Assembly (NCBI RefSeq): GCF_002163835.1
Contig: NZ_CP019331.1
Coordinates: 2,987,573-3,051,572 of the forward strand
Direction: 5' to 3'
Length of the DNA: 64,000 bases
Origin: Polaribacter sp. SA4-10
GTDB taxonomy: Bacteria; Bacteroidota; Bacteroidia; Flavobacteriales; Flavobacteriaceae
A program made the translations under genes and the position numbers. The notes beneath the pieces were generated by a model, which did not search any database, was not told the origin of the DNA, and saw nothing but the letters and a program-made list of their open reading frames with translations. Within the stretch, counting starts at the first letter, position 1, and every line of letters starts with the position of its first letter. Of the stretch, positions 36,235 to 43,191 are shown piece after piece.

Positions 36235-36885
36235 ATGAATTATTTTCAATTACCAAGTCAAACTATTAAAGACAAAAGCATTCCTAAAAAAGCTTTTTAT
36301 GAATACACAACGTCTAAACAAAAACAATTATTTATTGATGTAGTAGATAAAATTAAGTGGCAATATAAACTAGCAAGCGATACTATTAATTTAGAAGGTA
36401 TTGAGGTGCAAGAGATACAGGTTTTTGAAATTAATTTAAAACAAAAAAAGAATATAGAATCGGTATTGCCTATTATTGAAAAAGCAATTCCTTACCATAT
36501 AATATTTATGATATCTTTTAATGATGAAGTAATGTTGTATACGTCTCAAAAACACGCACATCCAGTTAATGAAAACAATTCTGTAGTAGATTGGATATTT
36601 AAAACTGACTGGTTCAATAGATCATTAAGAAAATACACTATCAATTTAAAAGAAAGTTTAGATAAAATTTTTAGTGATTTTTGCTTTCAGTTATCAAATA
36701 ATTCAGATCCTGGTTCTAAAAAGAATTTAAAAGAACTGATAGAAAAAGAACAAAAAATTCAAGAACTAAAAAATCAAATCATAAGATTAGAAGCGCAAAT
36801 AAAAAGAACAAAACAATTTAATAGAAAACAACCTTTAAATGGCACTTTAAATCAGTTAAAAATAGAACTTAAATCAATAATATAA
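36235..36885 (+). CDS. DUF4391-like protein, last gene of the defence operon
   Basis: 216 aa. The family-like pattern is visible: IPKKAFYE, a WQYKLASDTINLEG segment, EIQVFEINLK, PYHIIFMI, and a C-terminal coiled coil (about 165-205). Its start is 1 nt after the helicase stop. DUF4391 genes commonly neighbour PLD-helicases, which suggests a partner or clamp for that enzyme; its biochemical role is not known. The assignment rests on recalled family pattern only. Confidence 0.75.
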   Translation: MNYFQLPSQTIKDKSIPKKAFYEYTTSKQKQLFIDVVDKIKWQYKLASDTINLEGIEVQEIQVFEINLKQKKNIESVLPIIEKAIPYHIIFMISFNDEVMLYTSQKHAHPVNENNSVVDWIFKTDWFNRSLRKYTINLKESLDKIFSDFCFQLSNNSDPGSKKNLKELIEKEQKIQELKNQIIRLEAQIKRTKQFNRKQPLNGTLNQLKIELKSII

Positions 36886-37124
36886 AACCCACACAACATA
36901 AAACCCAGAATTTTCGTACCTCAAAAACCTCTGTCTTTTGTGTTGTTCCACTCACCAACACATAGTTGGTTTTTATGTCATAATATTTGTAGCCAAAGCT
37001 AAAATGGCACATTGCTTGTTTTATTTAAACCTAGTTATATTTAAAAATTAGAATAATAAAAAAGCAAAGAGCCATTGCCAACGCTCAAACAACTATTTCG
37101 CCACAAAACCAACCCCAAGCTAAG

Positions 37125-37216
37125 TTACATAATAGAAGTTATAATAGCAAAAAACCTTTCAAAGGTACGCTAACGCTAAGTTTTTATTTTTTCGTAGTTA
37201 TAACTGCTATTATGTA
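37125..37216 (+). repeat. long imperfect inverted repeat
   Basis: The left arm TTACATAATAG-AAGTTATAA pairs with the right arm TTATAACTGCTATTATGTAA, and the A-rich/T-rich inner parts extend the stem. The loop contains CCTTTCAAAGG and GCTAACGC. The size and form recall a folded cassette end or a miniature element. Confidence 0.65.
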
Positions 37217-37782
37217 AAATAGCCGCACATCCAACGCTCACACCCGATATTAATAATGATATTTAGATATTTTAATAACAATTCGTCTTTGTTGCATTGT
37301 TTTTATAAGTGCTTTTGGTAAATTTAAATTAAGCGTAGGAACTAAATAATTAAACTTAGAAAATTAAAGAAAATTTATAAAGCACCTATAAAATCAAAAA
37401 ATGCCAATAAGAGTAAAACTTTTTATTTGTGAAGAAAATAGTTAGTAACCGTTTTCACTAAAAGTAAATGCAATTAGAAAAAATGGGAGTAGTCATTTAA
37501 TAAGAAAATCAATTTATTAAAATAACAAAAGGTAAGCATTCACTTTTAATAAAACCTCAATAAAATTAGAAAGCACAAATAAAAAGTCTTTACCCTTATT
37601 CTCGCTTCTGCCAACGCACTAGGTACTTTAATTTTTTTAAATGAAATTATTTAAAAAGAAAAACCCACATCATTGAGAGGTGGGAAAATTGCTATGAAAA
37701 AGAAAGTACTAATATACAAGAAAAATGTTTGATTAATATTTTATTTCCAATATGATGTCATTCAATCGCCATTGGGCTAACA

Positions 37783-37841
37783 TTTTTAAAGATTGATAAA
37801 CTCCACGCTCATACCAGCCTCTGTTTATCAATCTTTAAAAA
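37783..37841 (+). repeat. perfect 19-bp inverted repeat with 21-nt loop
   Basis: The arms TTTTTAAAGATTGATAAAC and GTTTATCAATCTTTAAAAA are exact complements. No T run follows the right arm outside the palindrome, so a standard terminator is not obvious. Confidence 0.85.
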
Positions 37842-38091
37842 CGATAAGATGTATTTTTCCCTTACCTCATTCATCTGCACAAAAATTCTGCTAAATTCAT
37901 TTAATTTCTTTATCAAAATTCTTTGTTTGTTACATTTCGTTAAGTAAAAAGAGGTAAAAGAAAGTAAAAGGTATCAAGGATATCTATAGTTATAACAAAA
38001 GTCATTTATTTTAATTATATTAGTACTTAAGCCATAGTAAAACCGTACCAAGTCCAATGTTGAATATTAATTTTAAATACAAATAGTAGTT

Positions 38092-38733
38092 ATGGGGAAA
38101 ATCTCTCAAGGAATTTTAGGTGGTTTATCGGGTAAAGTGGGTAATGTTATTGGCGGCAGCTGGAAAGGTATTGATTATATAAGGATCAAACCTTCAAGTG
38201 TTGCAAATCCAAGAACACCAGGGCAAGTAAATCAAAGAAACAAGTTTAGTGCAACAATTGAATTCTTGCAACCAAACAAAGATTTTTTAAATGTAGGTTA
38301 TAAAGCCTTTGCAGTTAAGAAAACAGCATTTAATTCGGCAATGTCATATGTTTTAAACAATGCAATTGCAGGAACTGCACCAAACTTTAATGTTGATTAT
38401 TCATTGGCTCTATTGAGTAAAGGTAATTTATCAACTCCACTAAATGGTGGTGTAGATTTAGCAACAGCTAATCAAGTTACATTTGATTGGGATGATAATT
38501 CTGCTGATGGTAATGCAAATGCAACAGATAAAGCAATGGTTTTAGCTTATAATCCATCAAAAAAAGAATCAATTTATATTTTAGATGGTGCTCAAAGAAG
38601 TACAACTTCTCAAATATTAACATTACCGACTTCATATACAGGAGATACAATACAGTTGTTTATGGCATTTGTTTCTGAAAATGGTAAGGTAGTTTCAAAT
38701 AGTATTTATTTAGGTTCAGGTACGGTGGCTTAG
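38092..38733 (+). CDS. DUF6266 family protein
   Basis: 213 aa beginning MGKISQGILGGLSGKVGNVIG, then GSWKGIDYIRIKPSSVANPR, the typical DUF6266 opening. The C-terminal half is beta-rich (VTFDWDDNSADGNANATDK, YILDGAQRSTTSQI). There is no signal peptide. The family is widespread in Bacteroidota, with no established function. It is the last gene inside the island's right end and has its own terminator. Confidence 0.85.
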   Translation: MGKISQGILGGLSGKVGNVIGGSWKGIDYIRIKPSSVANPRTPGQVNQRNKFSATIEFLQPNKDFLNVGYKAFAVKKTAFNSAMSYVLNNAIAGTAPNFNVDYSLALLSKGNLSTPLNGGVDLATANQVTFDWDDNSADGNANATDKAMVLAYNPSKKESIYILDGAQRSTTSQILTLPTSYTGDTIQLFMAFVSENGKVVSNSIYLGSGTVA

Positions 38734-38758
38734 TAGTTAAGGACTAAATAAATATTTT

Positions 38759-38788
38759 AAACCGTTGCATTAAGTTGTAACGGTTTTT
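38759..38788 (+). terminator. terminator of the DUF6266 gene
   Basis: The stem AACCGTT-GCA / TTGT-AACGGTT is followed by T7, 26 nt after the stop codon. Confidence 0.8.
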
Positions 38789-38790
38789 TT

Positions 38791-38813
38791 ATTAGCACCC
38801 TATTTAGCACCCT
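38791..38813 (+). repeat. right sub-terminal double repeat (possible integrase arm site)
   Basis: Two direct copies of TTAGCACCCT lie 11 bp apart, matching 21414-21436 at 22 of 23 positions and in the same orientation. They lie 45 bp inside the right att core. Confidence 0.7.
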
Positions 38814-38820
38814 AAAAACA

Positions 38821-38850
38821 GAAAACCCTATAAACATTACGTTTACAGGG
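38821..38850 (-). terminator. element-borne replacement terminator for tRNA-Phe
   Basis: On the minus strand the stem CCCTGTAAAC / GTTTATAGGG (one G-T pair, loop GTAAT) is followed by TTTT. It lies 8 nt after the tRNA-Phe 3' end and inside the island, standing in for the original terminator left at 21241-21273. Confidence 0.7.
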
Positions 38851-38857
38851 TCTTTAA

Positions 38858-38870
38858 GTGGTACCTCCAG
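38858..38870 (+). repeat. right attachment site (att core, 13 bp, within tRNA-Phe)
   Basis: GTGGTACCTCCAG is identical to 21274-21286. It covers the tRNA acceptor 3' strand and part of the T stem. Confidence 0.85.
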
Positions 38871-38931
38871 GAATCGAACCAGGGACACAAGGATTTTCAG
38901 TCCTTTGCTCTACCAACTGAGCTAAGGTACC
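38859..38931 (-). tRNA. tRNA-Phe (GAA anticodon)
   Basis: The cloverleaf is complete, with acceptor GGTACCT / AGGTACC, anticodon loop CTGAAAA (GAA), T-loop GGTTCGATTCC and discriminator A; CCA is not encoded. It is the integration target of the island, whose insertion restored the 3' end. A TATATTTG box lies at 38948-38955 on the same strand. Confidence 0.97.
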
Positions 38932-38947
38932 ATCGCCTTAGCGGTGG

Positions 38948-38955
38948 CAAATATA
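38948..38955 (-). promoter_or_regulatory. tRNA-Phe promoter -7 box (TATATTTG)
   Basis: The minus-strand TATATTTG ends 16 nt upstream of the mature tRNA 5' end. Confidence 0.6.
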
Positions 38956-39001
38956 AAACGCATTTTTGGTTTCTACCAAATAAAATTAAAAAAATGTGTT
39001 G

Positions 39002-39009
39002 TATTTTTG
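39002..39009 (+). promoter_or_regulatory. coaX promoter -7 box (TATTTTTG)
   Basis: It lies 21 nt before the coaX ATG at 39031 and supports that start over the ATG at 38944 in the same frame. Confidence 0.6.
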
Positions 39010-39030
39010 AAATTCTTTAAAAACACAAGA

Positions 39031-39759
39031 ATGAAATTAGTAATAGATATTGGAAATACAAGAGTGAAAGCAGCTGTATTTAAGGGAGATACATTGTTTG
39101 ATCTTGTCATTTTTGAGAAGAAAAAAATTATTTCAGAAGTAAAGAAAATTTTAAAAAAAGAAGGTTTTAGTACTGGAATTATGTCTAGCGTGGCATCTAT
39201 TTCAGAAAAAAAGCTAAAAAAGCTTCAAGGTTTACTCGAATTTCAGCTAGTTTCGTCTTCAACAAGAGTTCCTTTTATCAATTTATATAAAAGTCCAAAT
39301 ACTCTTGGAGTAGATAGAATTGCTTTAGTTGTAAATGCCGTAAAAAGATATCCAAATAGAAATGTTTTAATTTTAGATGCAGGAACTTGTATCACTTTTG
39401 ATTTTGTAAATTCAAAAAGCGAATATTTTGGAGGAGCTATTTCACCTGGAATTGAGATGCGCTTTAAAGCATTAAATAAGTTTACATCAAAATTACCACT
39501 ATTAGAAAAAGAATTTGTGAAAGATTTTATCGGTCAAACTACAAAAGAGAGTATAAATTCAGGAGTTGTTAATGGTGTAATAAAAGAGATAGATGGGGTA
39601 ATTAAAGAATATAAAGAAAAATTTGGCCATTTAACAGTTGTTTTAACAGGAGGAGACACAAATTTCTTGGCAAAACAATTAAAAAGTAGCATATTTGCCA
39701 ATCAAAATTTTCTCCTTCAGGGATTAAATGAAATATTGATATTTAACGAAGACAAATGA
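39031..39759 (+). CDS. coaX: type III pantothenate kinase
   Basis: 242 aa from MKLVIDIGNTRVK. It phosphorylates pantothenate, the first step of CoA synthesis. Type III motifs: DIGNTRVKAAVF (phosphate 1), GVDRIALVVNA, LDAGTCITFDF (phosphate 2), GGAISPGIEMR and LTGGD. The frame is open further upstream to 38944, but that part is low-complexity and lies before the promoter box. The stop overlaps the next start as ATGA, so translation is probably coupled. Confidence 0.95.
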   Translation: MKLVIDIGNTRVKAAVFKGDTLFDLVIFEKKKIISEVKKILKKEGFSTGIMSSVASISEKKLKKLQGLLEFQLVSSSTRVPFINLYKSPNTLGVDRIALVVNAVKRYPNRNVLILDAGTCITFDFVNSKSEYFGGAISPGIEMRFKALNKFTSKLPLLEKEFVKDFIGQTTKESINSGVVNGVIKEIDGVIKEYKEKFGHLTVVLTGGDTNFLAKQLKSSIFANQNFLLQGLNEILIFNEDK

Positions 39760-41048
39760 TTAGAAAGATTTTAGTAGTTTTTTTATTGATAACTTCTGCT
39801 ACTTTATTAGCGCAAAGAACAAATTCATCTCCATATTCTTTTTTTGGGATAGGCGATCAGTTTAGTCCAAGTACTGTAGAGCAAAGTAGTATGGGAGGAA
39901 TAGGTGTTGCTTTTAATAATTACAAATATTTAAATTTCACAAACCCAGCTGCTTATGCAGATTTGAGGTATACAACATATGCTTTTGGAGTGCTAAATAA
40001 CGATTTAACAATTAAAAATGGAGATATAGAGCAAAGTTCTACATCTACACGTTTAAGTTATTTTGCATTGGCTTTTCCTATTGGTGATAAAGCAGGTTTT
40101 TCTTTTGGTTTGCAACCAGTTTCTTCTGTTGGTTATTCTTTATCCAATACAGCAGAAGACCTATCTGAAATAACTCTTTTTTCTGGAGATGGCGGTATAA
40201 ATAGAATATATGCTAGTTTTGGTATTAAAGTTTCTAAAAGACTCTCTTTAGGTATTGAAACAGATTTTAGTTTTGGAAATGTTGATAATAGTATTATTAA
40301 ACAAAGAGCAGATAAAGACTTGGCGACAAAAAATAAAGAGACTACAGTTGTTAGAGGTGGAGCTGTTACATTTGGTGCTCAATATCAAAAAGAGTTAAAA
40401 AATAAGCTAATACTAAATGCTGGAGCAGCTTTTAAATTTGGCAACAAATTAAATGTTACTGGAAATGAGTACTTGTACACTTTAAGTTTATCAAATTCTG
40501 GAGGTGAAGTGCCAAGAGATACTCTTCAAAACGCAAATAATCCTGATGGTGAAATAACAGGTAACTATAAACTTCCTTTAAAAACTACTTTAGGAGCAGG
40601 ATTGGGAAAATTGGATAATTGGTATGTTGGTTTAGAATATGAAAATCAAGATGCAATAGAAACTTCTGGGTTTTTAAACACTACTAATAGTGTATATAAA
40701 TATGGTAAGTCAAATAGGTTTTCTTTAGGAGGATTTTATTTACCAAAAATAAACTCTATATCTAGTTATTGGCAGAGAGTTACTTATAGAGCTGGTGTTC
40801 GTTTTGAGAAATCAGGTTTATTAGTAGATGGATTTGGAAATAGCACAAATTTCACTTCAGTTGATGACTTTGGCATATCTTTTGGTTTAGGTTTACCATT
40901 GAAACGATTATCCTCTGTAAATATGGGATTTGAATTTGGTAAAAGAGGAACCACAAATAATAATTTAATTCAAGAAAATTATTTTAATTTTAGATTAAGT
41001 TTATCTTTGACAGATACAAACTGGTTCGTTAAGAGAAAGATTGATTAA
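39756..41048 (+). CDS. outer-membrane beta-barrel protein
   Basis: 430 aa with a signal peptide ending TLLAQ. It starts with SPYSFFGIGDQFSPSTVEQSS and NFTNPAAYADLRY, then a long run of alternating amphipathic strands (FSFGLQPVSSVGYS, LSLGIETDFSFGNVD) to the C-terminal strand FNFRLSLSLTDTNWF. It looks like an OMPP1/FadL-like or PorP-like barrel without an identified ligand. It overlaps coaX by 4 nt and precedes the TPR gene by 17 nt. Confidence 0.85.
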   Translation: MIRKILVVFLLITSATLLAQRTNSSPYSFFGIGDQFSPSTVEQSSMGGIGVAFNNYKYLNFTNPAAYADLRYTTYAFGVLNNDLTIKNGDIEQSSTSTRLSYFALAFPIGDKAGFSFGLQPVSSVGYSLSNTAEDLSEITLFSGDGGINRIYASFGIKVSKRLSLGIETDFSFGNVDNSIIKQRADKDLATKNKETTVVRGGAVTFGAQYQKELKNKLILNAGAAFKFGNKLNVTGNEYLYTLSLSNSGGEVPRDTLQNANNPDGEITGNYKLPLKTTLGAGLGKLDNWYVGLEYENQDAIETSGFLNTTNSVYKYGKSNRFSLGGFYLPKINSISSYWQRVTYRAGVRFEKSGLLVDGFGNSTNFTSVDDFGISFGLGLPLKRLSSVNMGFEFGKRGTTNNNLIQENYFNFRLSLSLTDTNWFVKRKID

Positions 41049-41065
41049 CAAAAAAACAAACAAAA

Positions 41066-42403
41066 ATGAAGAAAATTACGTTTTTACTAGCTGCAGTGTT
41101 ATTTTTAGCGACAGCAAAAACAAATGCTCAGGATGACGCAAAAAGAGAATGTACAATTAAGTATAACCTTTTTAAAGGAGATTATTCATCAAAGAAATAC
41201 GATGACGCTTATACTAATTGGATTTATTTAATGGATAATTGTAAAGATTTATCTGTTAATATATATAAGTTTGGTTCAACTTTAGCAGAAGATATAAGAA
41301 AAGATCCTGCATTGTCTAAAAGAGTTTATGAACAAAGGTTACAATATTTTCCAACAAAGAACCCTGCAAAAGTACATAGTGACTATGCAACTTATTTAGC
41401 GGATAATAAATTAGCTTCTGAAGATGAAATTTTTTCAATTTTAGAAAAAGGATATAGTATAGATCCAACTAAAATGGGCGTTAAAAATTTATATATCTAT
41501 TTTCAAGGAGTTACTGATAGAAATAAAGATACAAATCCTCAAAAAGTATTTGATACGTATGATGATGTATTAGAATCTGTAAGTAAAAAATTAGAAGGGT
41601 ACTCTAAGAATATTGTTAAATTAACTAAAGATTCTACAAAAACTTTAGATAAAAGAGACAAATCGAGATTAAGAGCGTACACAATAAACTCAGAAGCACT
41701 AGGTACTGTAGAAAGTGGTTTAGATGCAATTATATCTGATATTGCTACATGTGAGCGATTAGGTCCATTATATCAAAGAGATTTTGAAGAAAATAAATCG
41801 AATGCAATTTGGTTAAAAAGAGCAGTATCTAGAATGTTTAACAAAGGTTGTCAAAAAGAGGCTTTATATGAAACTTTGGCGAGAGCTTATGCTGAGGCTT
41901 CTCCATCTCCAGATGCGTATTCTTTTTTAGCTAATATTTTAGAGGATAATAATGATTCAAGTGGTGCAGCACAAATGAGAGAGAAAGCATTTAATTTAGA
42001 AACAGATCCTTTAAAGAAGGCAAAGTATAAATTAAAGTTTGCACAGGCAGCTAGAGATAGAGGTCAAAGTAGTAAAGCAAGAAGTTTGGCAAGAGAAGCA
42101 ATTAGATTTAACCCTAATTTTGGAAAAGCATATTTATTTATTGCTAATTTATACAAGTCAAGTGTAAATTCTTGTGGAGAAAATGAATTTGAAAAAAGAA
42201 TGGTATATGTTGCAGCTTTAAATCAAGCACAAAGAGCAGCATCTGTAGATCCTAGTATTTCATCTTTAGCGGGTAAATATATTAGAGCTTATAGAGCGAA
42301 TGTGCCAAGTCAAAAAGTGATTTTTACAGCGGGTATTAATCCAGGTAGTAAACACACTATTAAATGTTGGATTGGAGAAACTGTAAGAGTACCAACTAAC
42401 TAA
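41066..42403 (+). CDS. periplasmic TPR protein
   Basis: 445 aa with a signal peptide ending TNAQD. Helical repeats run throughout, with the clearest TPR units at about 275-370 (YETLARAYAEASPSPDAYSF, KFAQAARDRGQSSKARSLAR, FNPNFGKAYLFIANLYK). The protein is conserved in Flavobacteriaceae between an outer-membrane protein and lptC. It probably scaffolds an envelope complex, but the partner is not known. Confidence 0.8.
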   Translation: MKKITFLLAAVLFLATAKTNAQDDAKRECTIKYNLFKGDYSSKKYDDAYTNWIYLMDNCKDLSVNIYKFGSTLAEDIRKDPALSKRVYEQRLQYFPTKNPAKVHSDYATYLADNKLASEDEIFSILEKGYSIDPTKMGVKNLYIYFQGVTDRNKDTNPQKVFDTYDDVLESVSKKLEGYSKNIVKLTKDSTKTLDKRDKSRLRAYTINSEALGTVESGLDAIISDIATCERLGPLYQRDFEENKSNAIWLKRAVSRMFNKGCQKEALYETLARAYAEASPSPDAYSFLANILEDNNDSSGAAQMREKAFNLETDPLKKAKYKLKFAQAARDRGQSSKARSLAREAIRFNPNFGKAYLFIANLYKSSVNSCGENEFEKRMVYVAALNQAQRAASVDPSISSLAGKYIRAYRANVPSQKVIFTAGINPGSKHTIKCWIGETVRVPTN

Positions 42404-42407
42404 TTTT

Positions 42408-42971
42408 GTGAAAAATTACAAACAAATACTATTTAAAAGCATTACTGTTGTTCTTACAACAGTAATGCTTTTTTCTTGCGCTAACAATACACAACAAGTT
42501 AGAGATTTTTTGGCGTCTAAAAATTTACCAATAGGAATTGCCAAAAATGCTTACCATGTTTATAAAGATTCTGGTAGAATAACGTCTAAGTTAATTACAC
42601 CTTTATTAAATGATTTTAGTAATAGAAAAGAACATCCTTATAATGAGTTTCCTAAAGGAATAAAAATCATTAACTTTGATAAAAATGGATTAGATTCTGT
42701 TACAATAACAGGGAATTATGCGCTTTCATATTCTAAAACCTCAGTCTCTGAAATTATTGGAAATGTAATTGTATTAAATCATACAGAGGAATCTAAATTA
42801 GAAACAGAACAATTATTTTGGGATGAAAATACTAAATATTTTTTCTCAGAAAAAGCTTTTACATTAACAAGCCCAACAGATACAATTTATGGAGTTGGTT
42901 TTGAATGTAAAGAAGATTTAAGTAAGCACTTAGCAAAAAAAACAACAGGAAAACTACAAACAAAAGAATAA
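42408..42971 (+). CDS. lptC: LPS export protein LptC
   Basis: 187 aa starting at GTG 42408, with a lipoprotein-type leader (VMLFSCAN). The region PYNEFPKGIKIINFDKNG, then ITGNYALSYSKT, and SETKAF/DTIYGVGFECKEDL matches Bacteroidota LptC, which bridges LPS from the inner-membrane LptBFG to LptA. It has 4 bases to the preceding stop and 4 to the next gene. The ancestor is usually a membrane-anchored bitopic protein; here a lipobox is visible. Confidence 0.82.
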   Translation: MKNYKQILFKSITVVLTTVMLFSCANNTQQVRDFLASKNLPIGIAKNAYHVYKDSGRITSKLITPLLNDFSNRKEHPYNEFPKGIKIINFDKNGLDSVTITGNYALSYSKTSVSEIIGNVIVLNHTEESKLETEQLFWDENTKYFFSEKAFTLTSPTDTIYGVGFECKEDLSKHLAKKTTGKLQTKE

Positions 42972-42975
42972 CATT

Positions 42976-43176
42976 ATGACTAAAATTTGGAAACTTTTTC
43001 AATACGGATATTTATTTATTGCAATTATTTGTTTAATAGAGGGCATTTTAAAATGGAATTCTGATAGAAATACAGCAATCATATTATTTATATTTTCAGT
43101 TTTTATTACTTTAGTGTTTTTCTTTAAAAGACATTTTAGAAAAAAAGTAGAACAAAGAAACAGTCAAAATCAATAG
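42976..43176 (+). CDS. small two-helix membrane protein
   Basis: 66 aa. Hydrophobic segments lie at about 10-24 and 34-51, with a very basic tail (KRHFRKKVEQRNSQ). It lies 4 nt after lptC and 15 nt before the CorC-like gene, inside the operon. Homologues are commonly found at this position, but no function is known. Confidence 0.75.
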   Translation: MTKIWKLFQYGYLFIAIICLIEGILKWNSDRNTAIILFIFSVFITLVFFFKRHFRKKVEQRNSQNQ

Positions 43177-43191
43177 TTTATAAATTTCTTA

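Larger units (their letters stand above)
36886..38091. other. 1.2-kb non-coding zone of the island with two large hairpins
   Basis: No credible ORF is seen on either strand. It contains an imperfect long inverted repeat at about 37125-37216 and a perfect 19-bp inverted repeat at 37783-37841. A small CCCAC/GTGGG stem lies near 37667-37682. Words such as CCAACGCTCA and GCCAACGC recur. It could hold an origin of replication or transfer, a non-coding RNA, or remnants of gene cassettes. Confidence 0.5.
21274..38870. mobile_element. tRNA-Phe-integrated genomic island (about 17.6 kb) with defence cargo
   Basis: It is bounded by identical 13-bp direct repeats GTGGTACCTCCAG at 21274-21286 and 38858-38870; the right copy is the 3' end of an intact tRNA-Phe. 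A tyrosine integrase lies 180 bp inside the left end, and near-identical paired repeats sit just inside each end. Contents: int, two paralogous unknown genes, two excisionase-like genes, a putative winged-helix protein, a five-gene restriction/helicase operon, a 1.2-kb non-coding zone with hairpins, and a DUF6266 gene. No relaxase, coupling protein or conjugation genes are visible, so it would need help to transfer. Confidence 0.9.

Noticed and set aside
26197-36885. Calling the operon a canonical DISARM or BREX system
   Set aside because: It lacks a DUF1998 protein (DrmB), PglZ and BrxC-type genes. The Mod/Res pair is type III-like, so a known label would overreach.
36886-38091. A CRISPR array or retron RNA in the hairpin-rich zone
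   Set aside because: There are no regularly spaced direct repeats, and no cas gene or reverse transcriptase occurs in the island.
38944-39030. A longer coaX start at ATG 38944
   Set aside because: The extra codons overlap the tRNA-Phe promoter region and precede the coaX -7 box at 39002-39009; the family begins at MKLVIDIGN.
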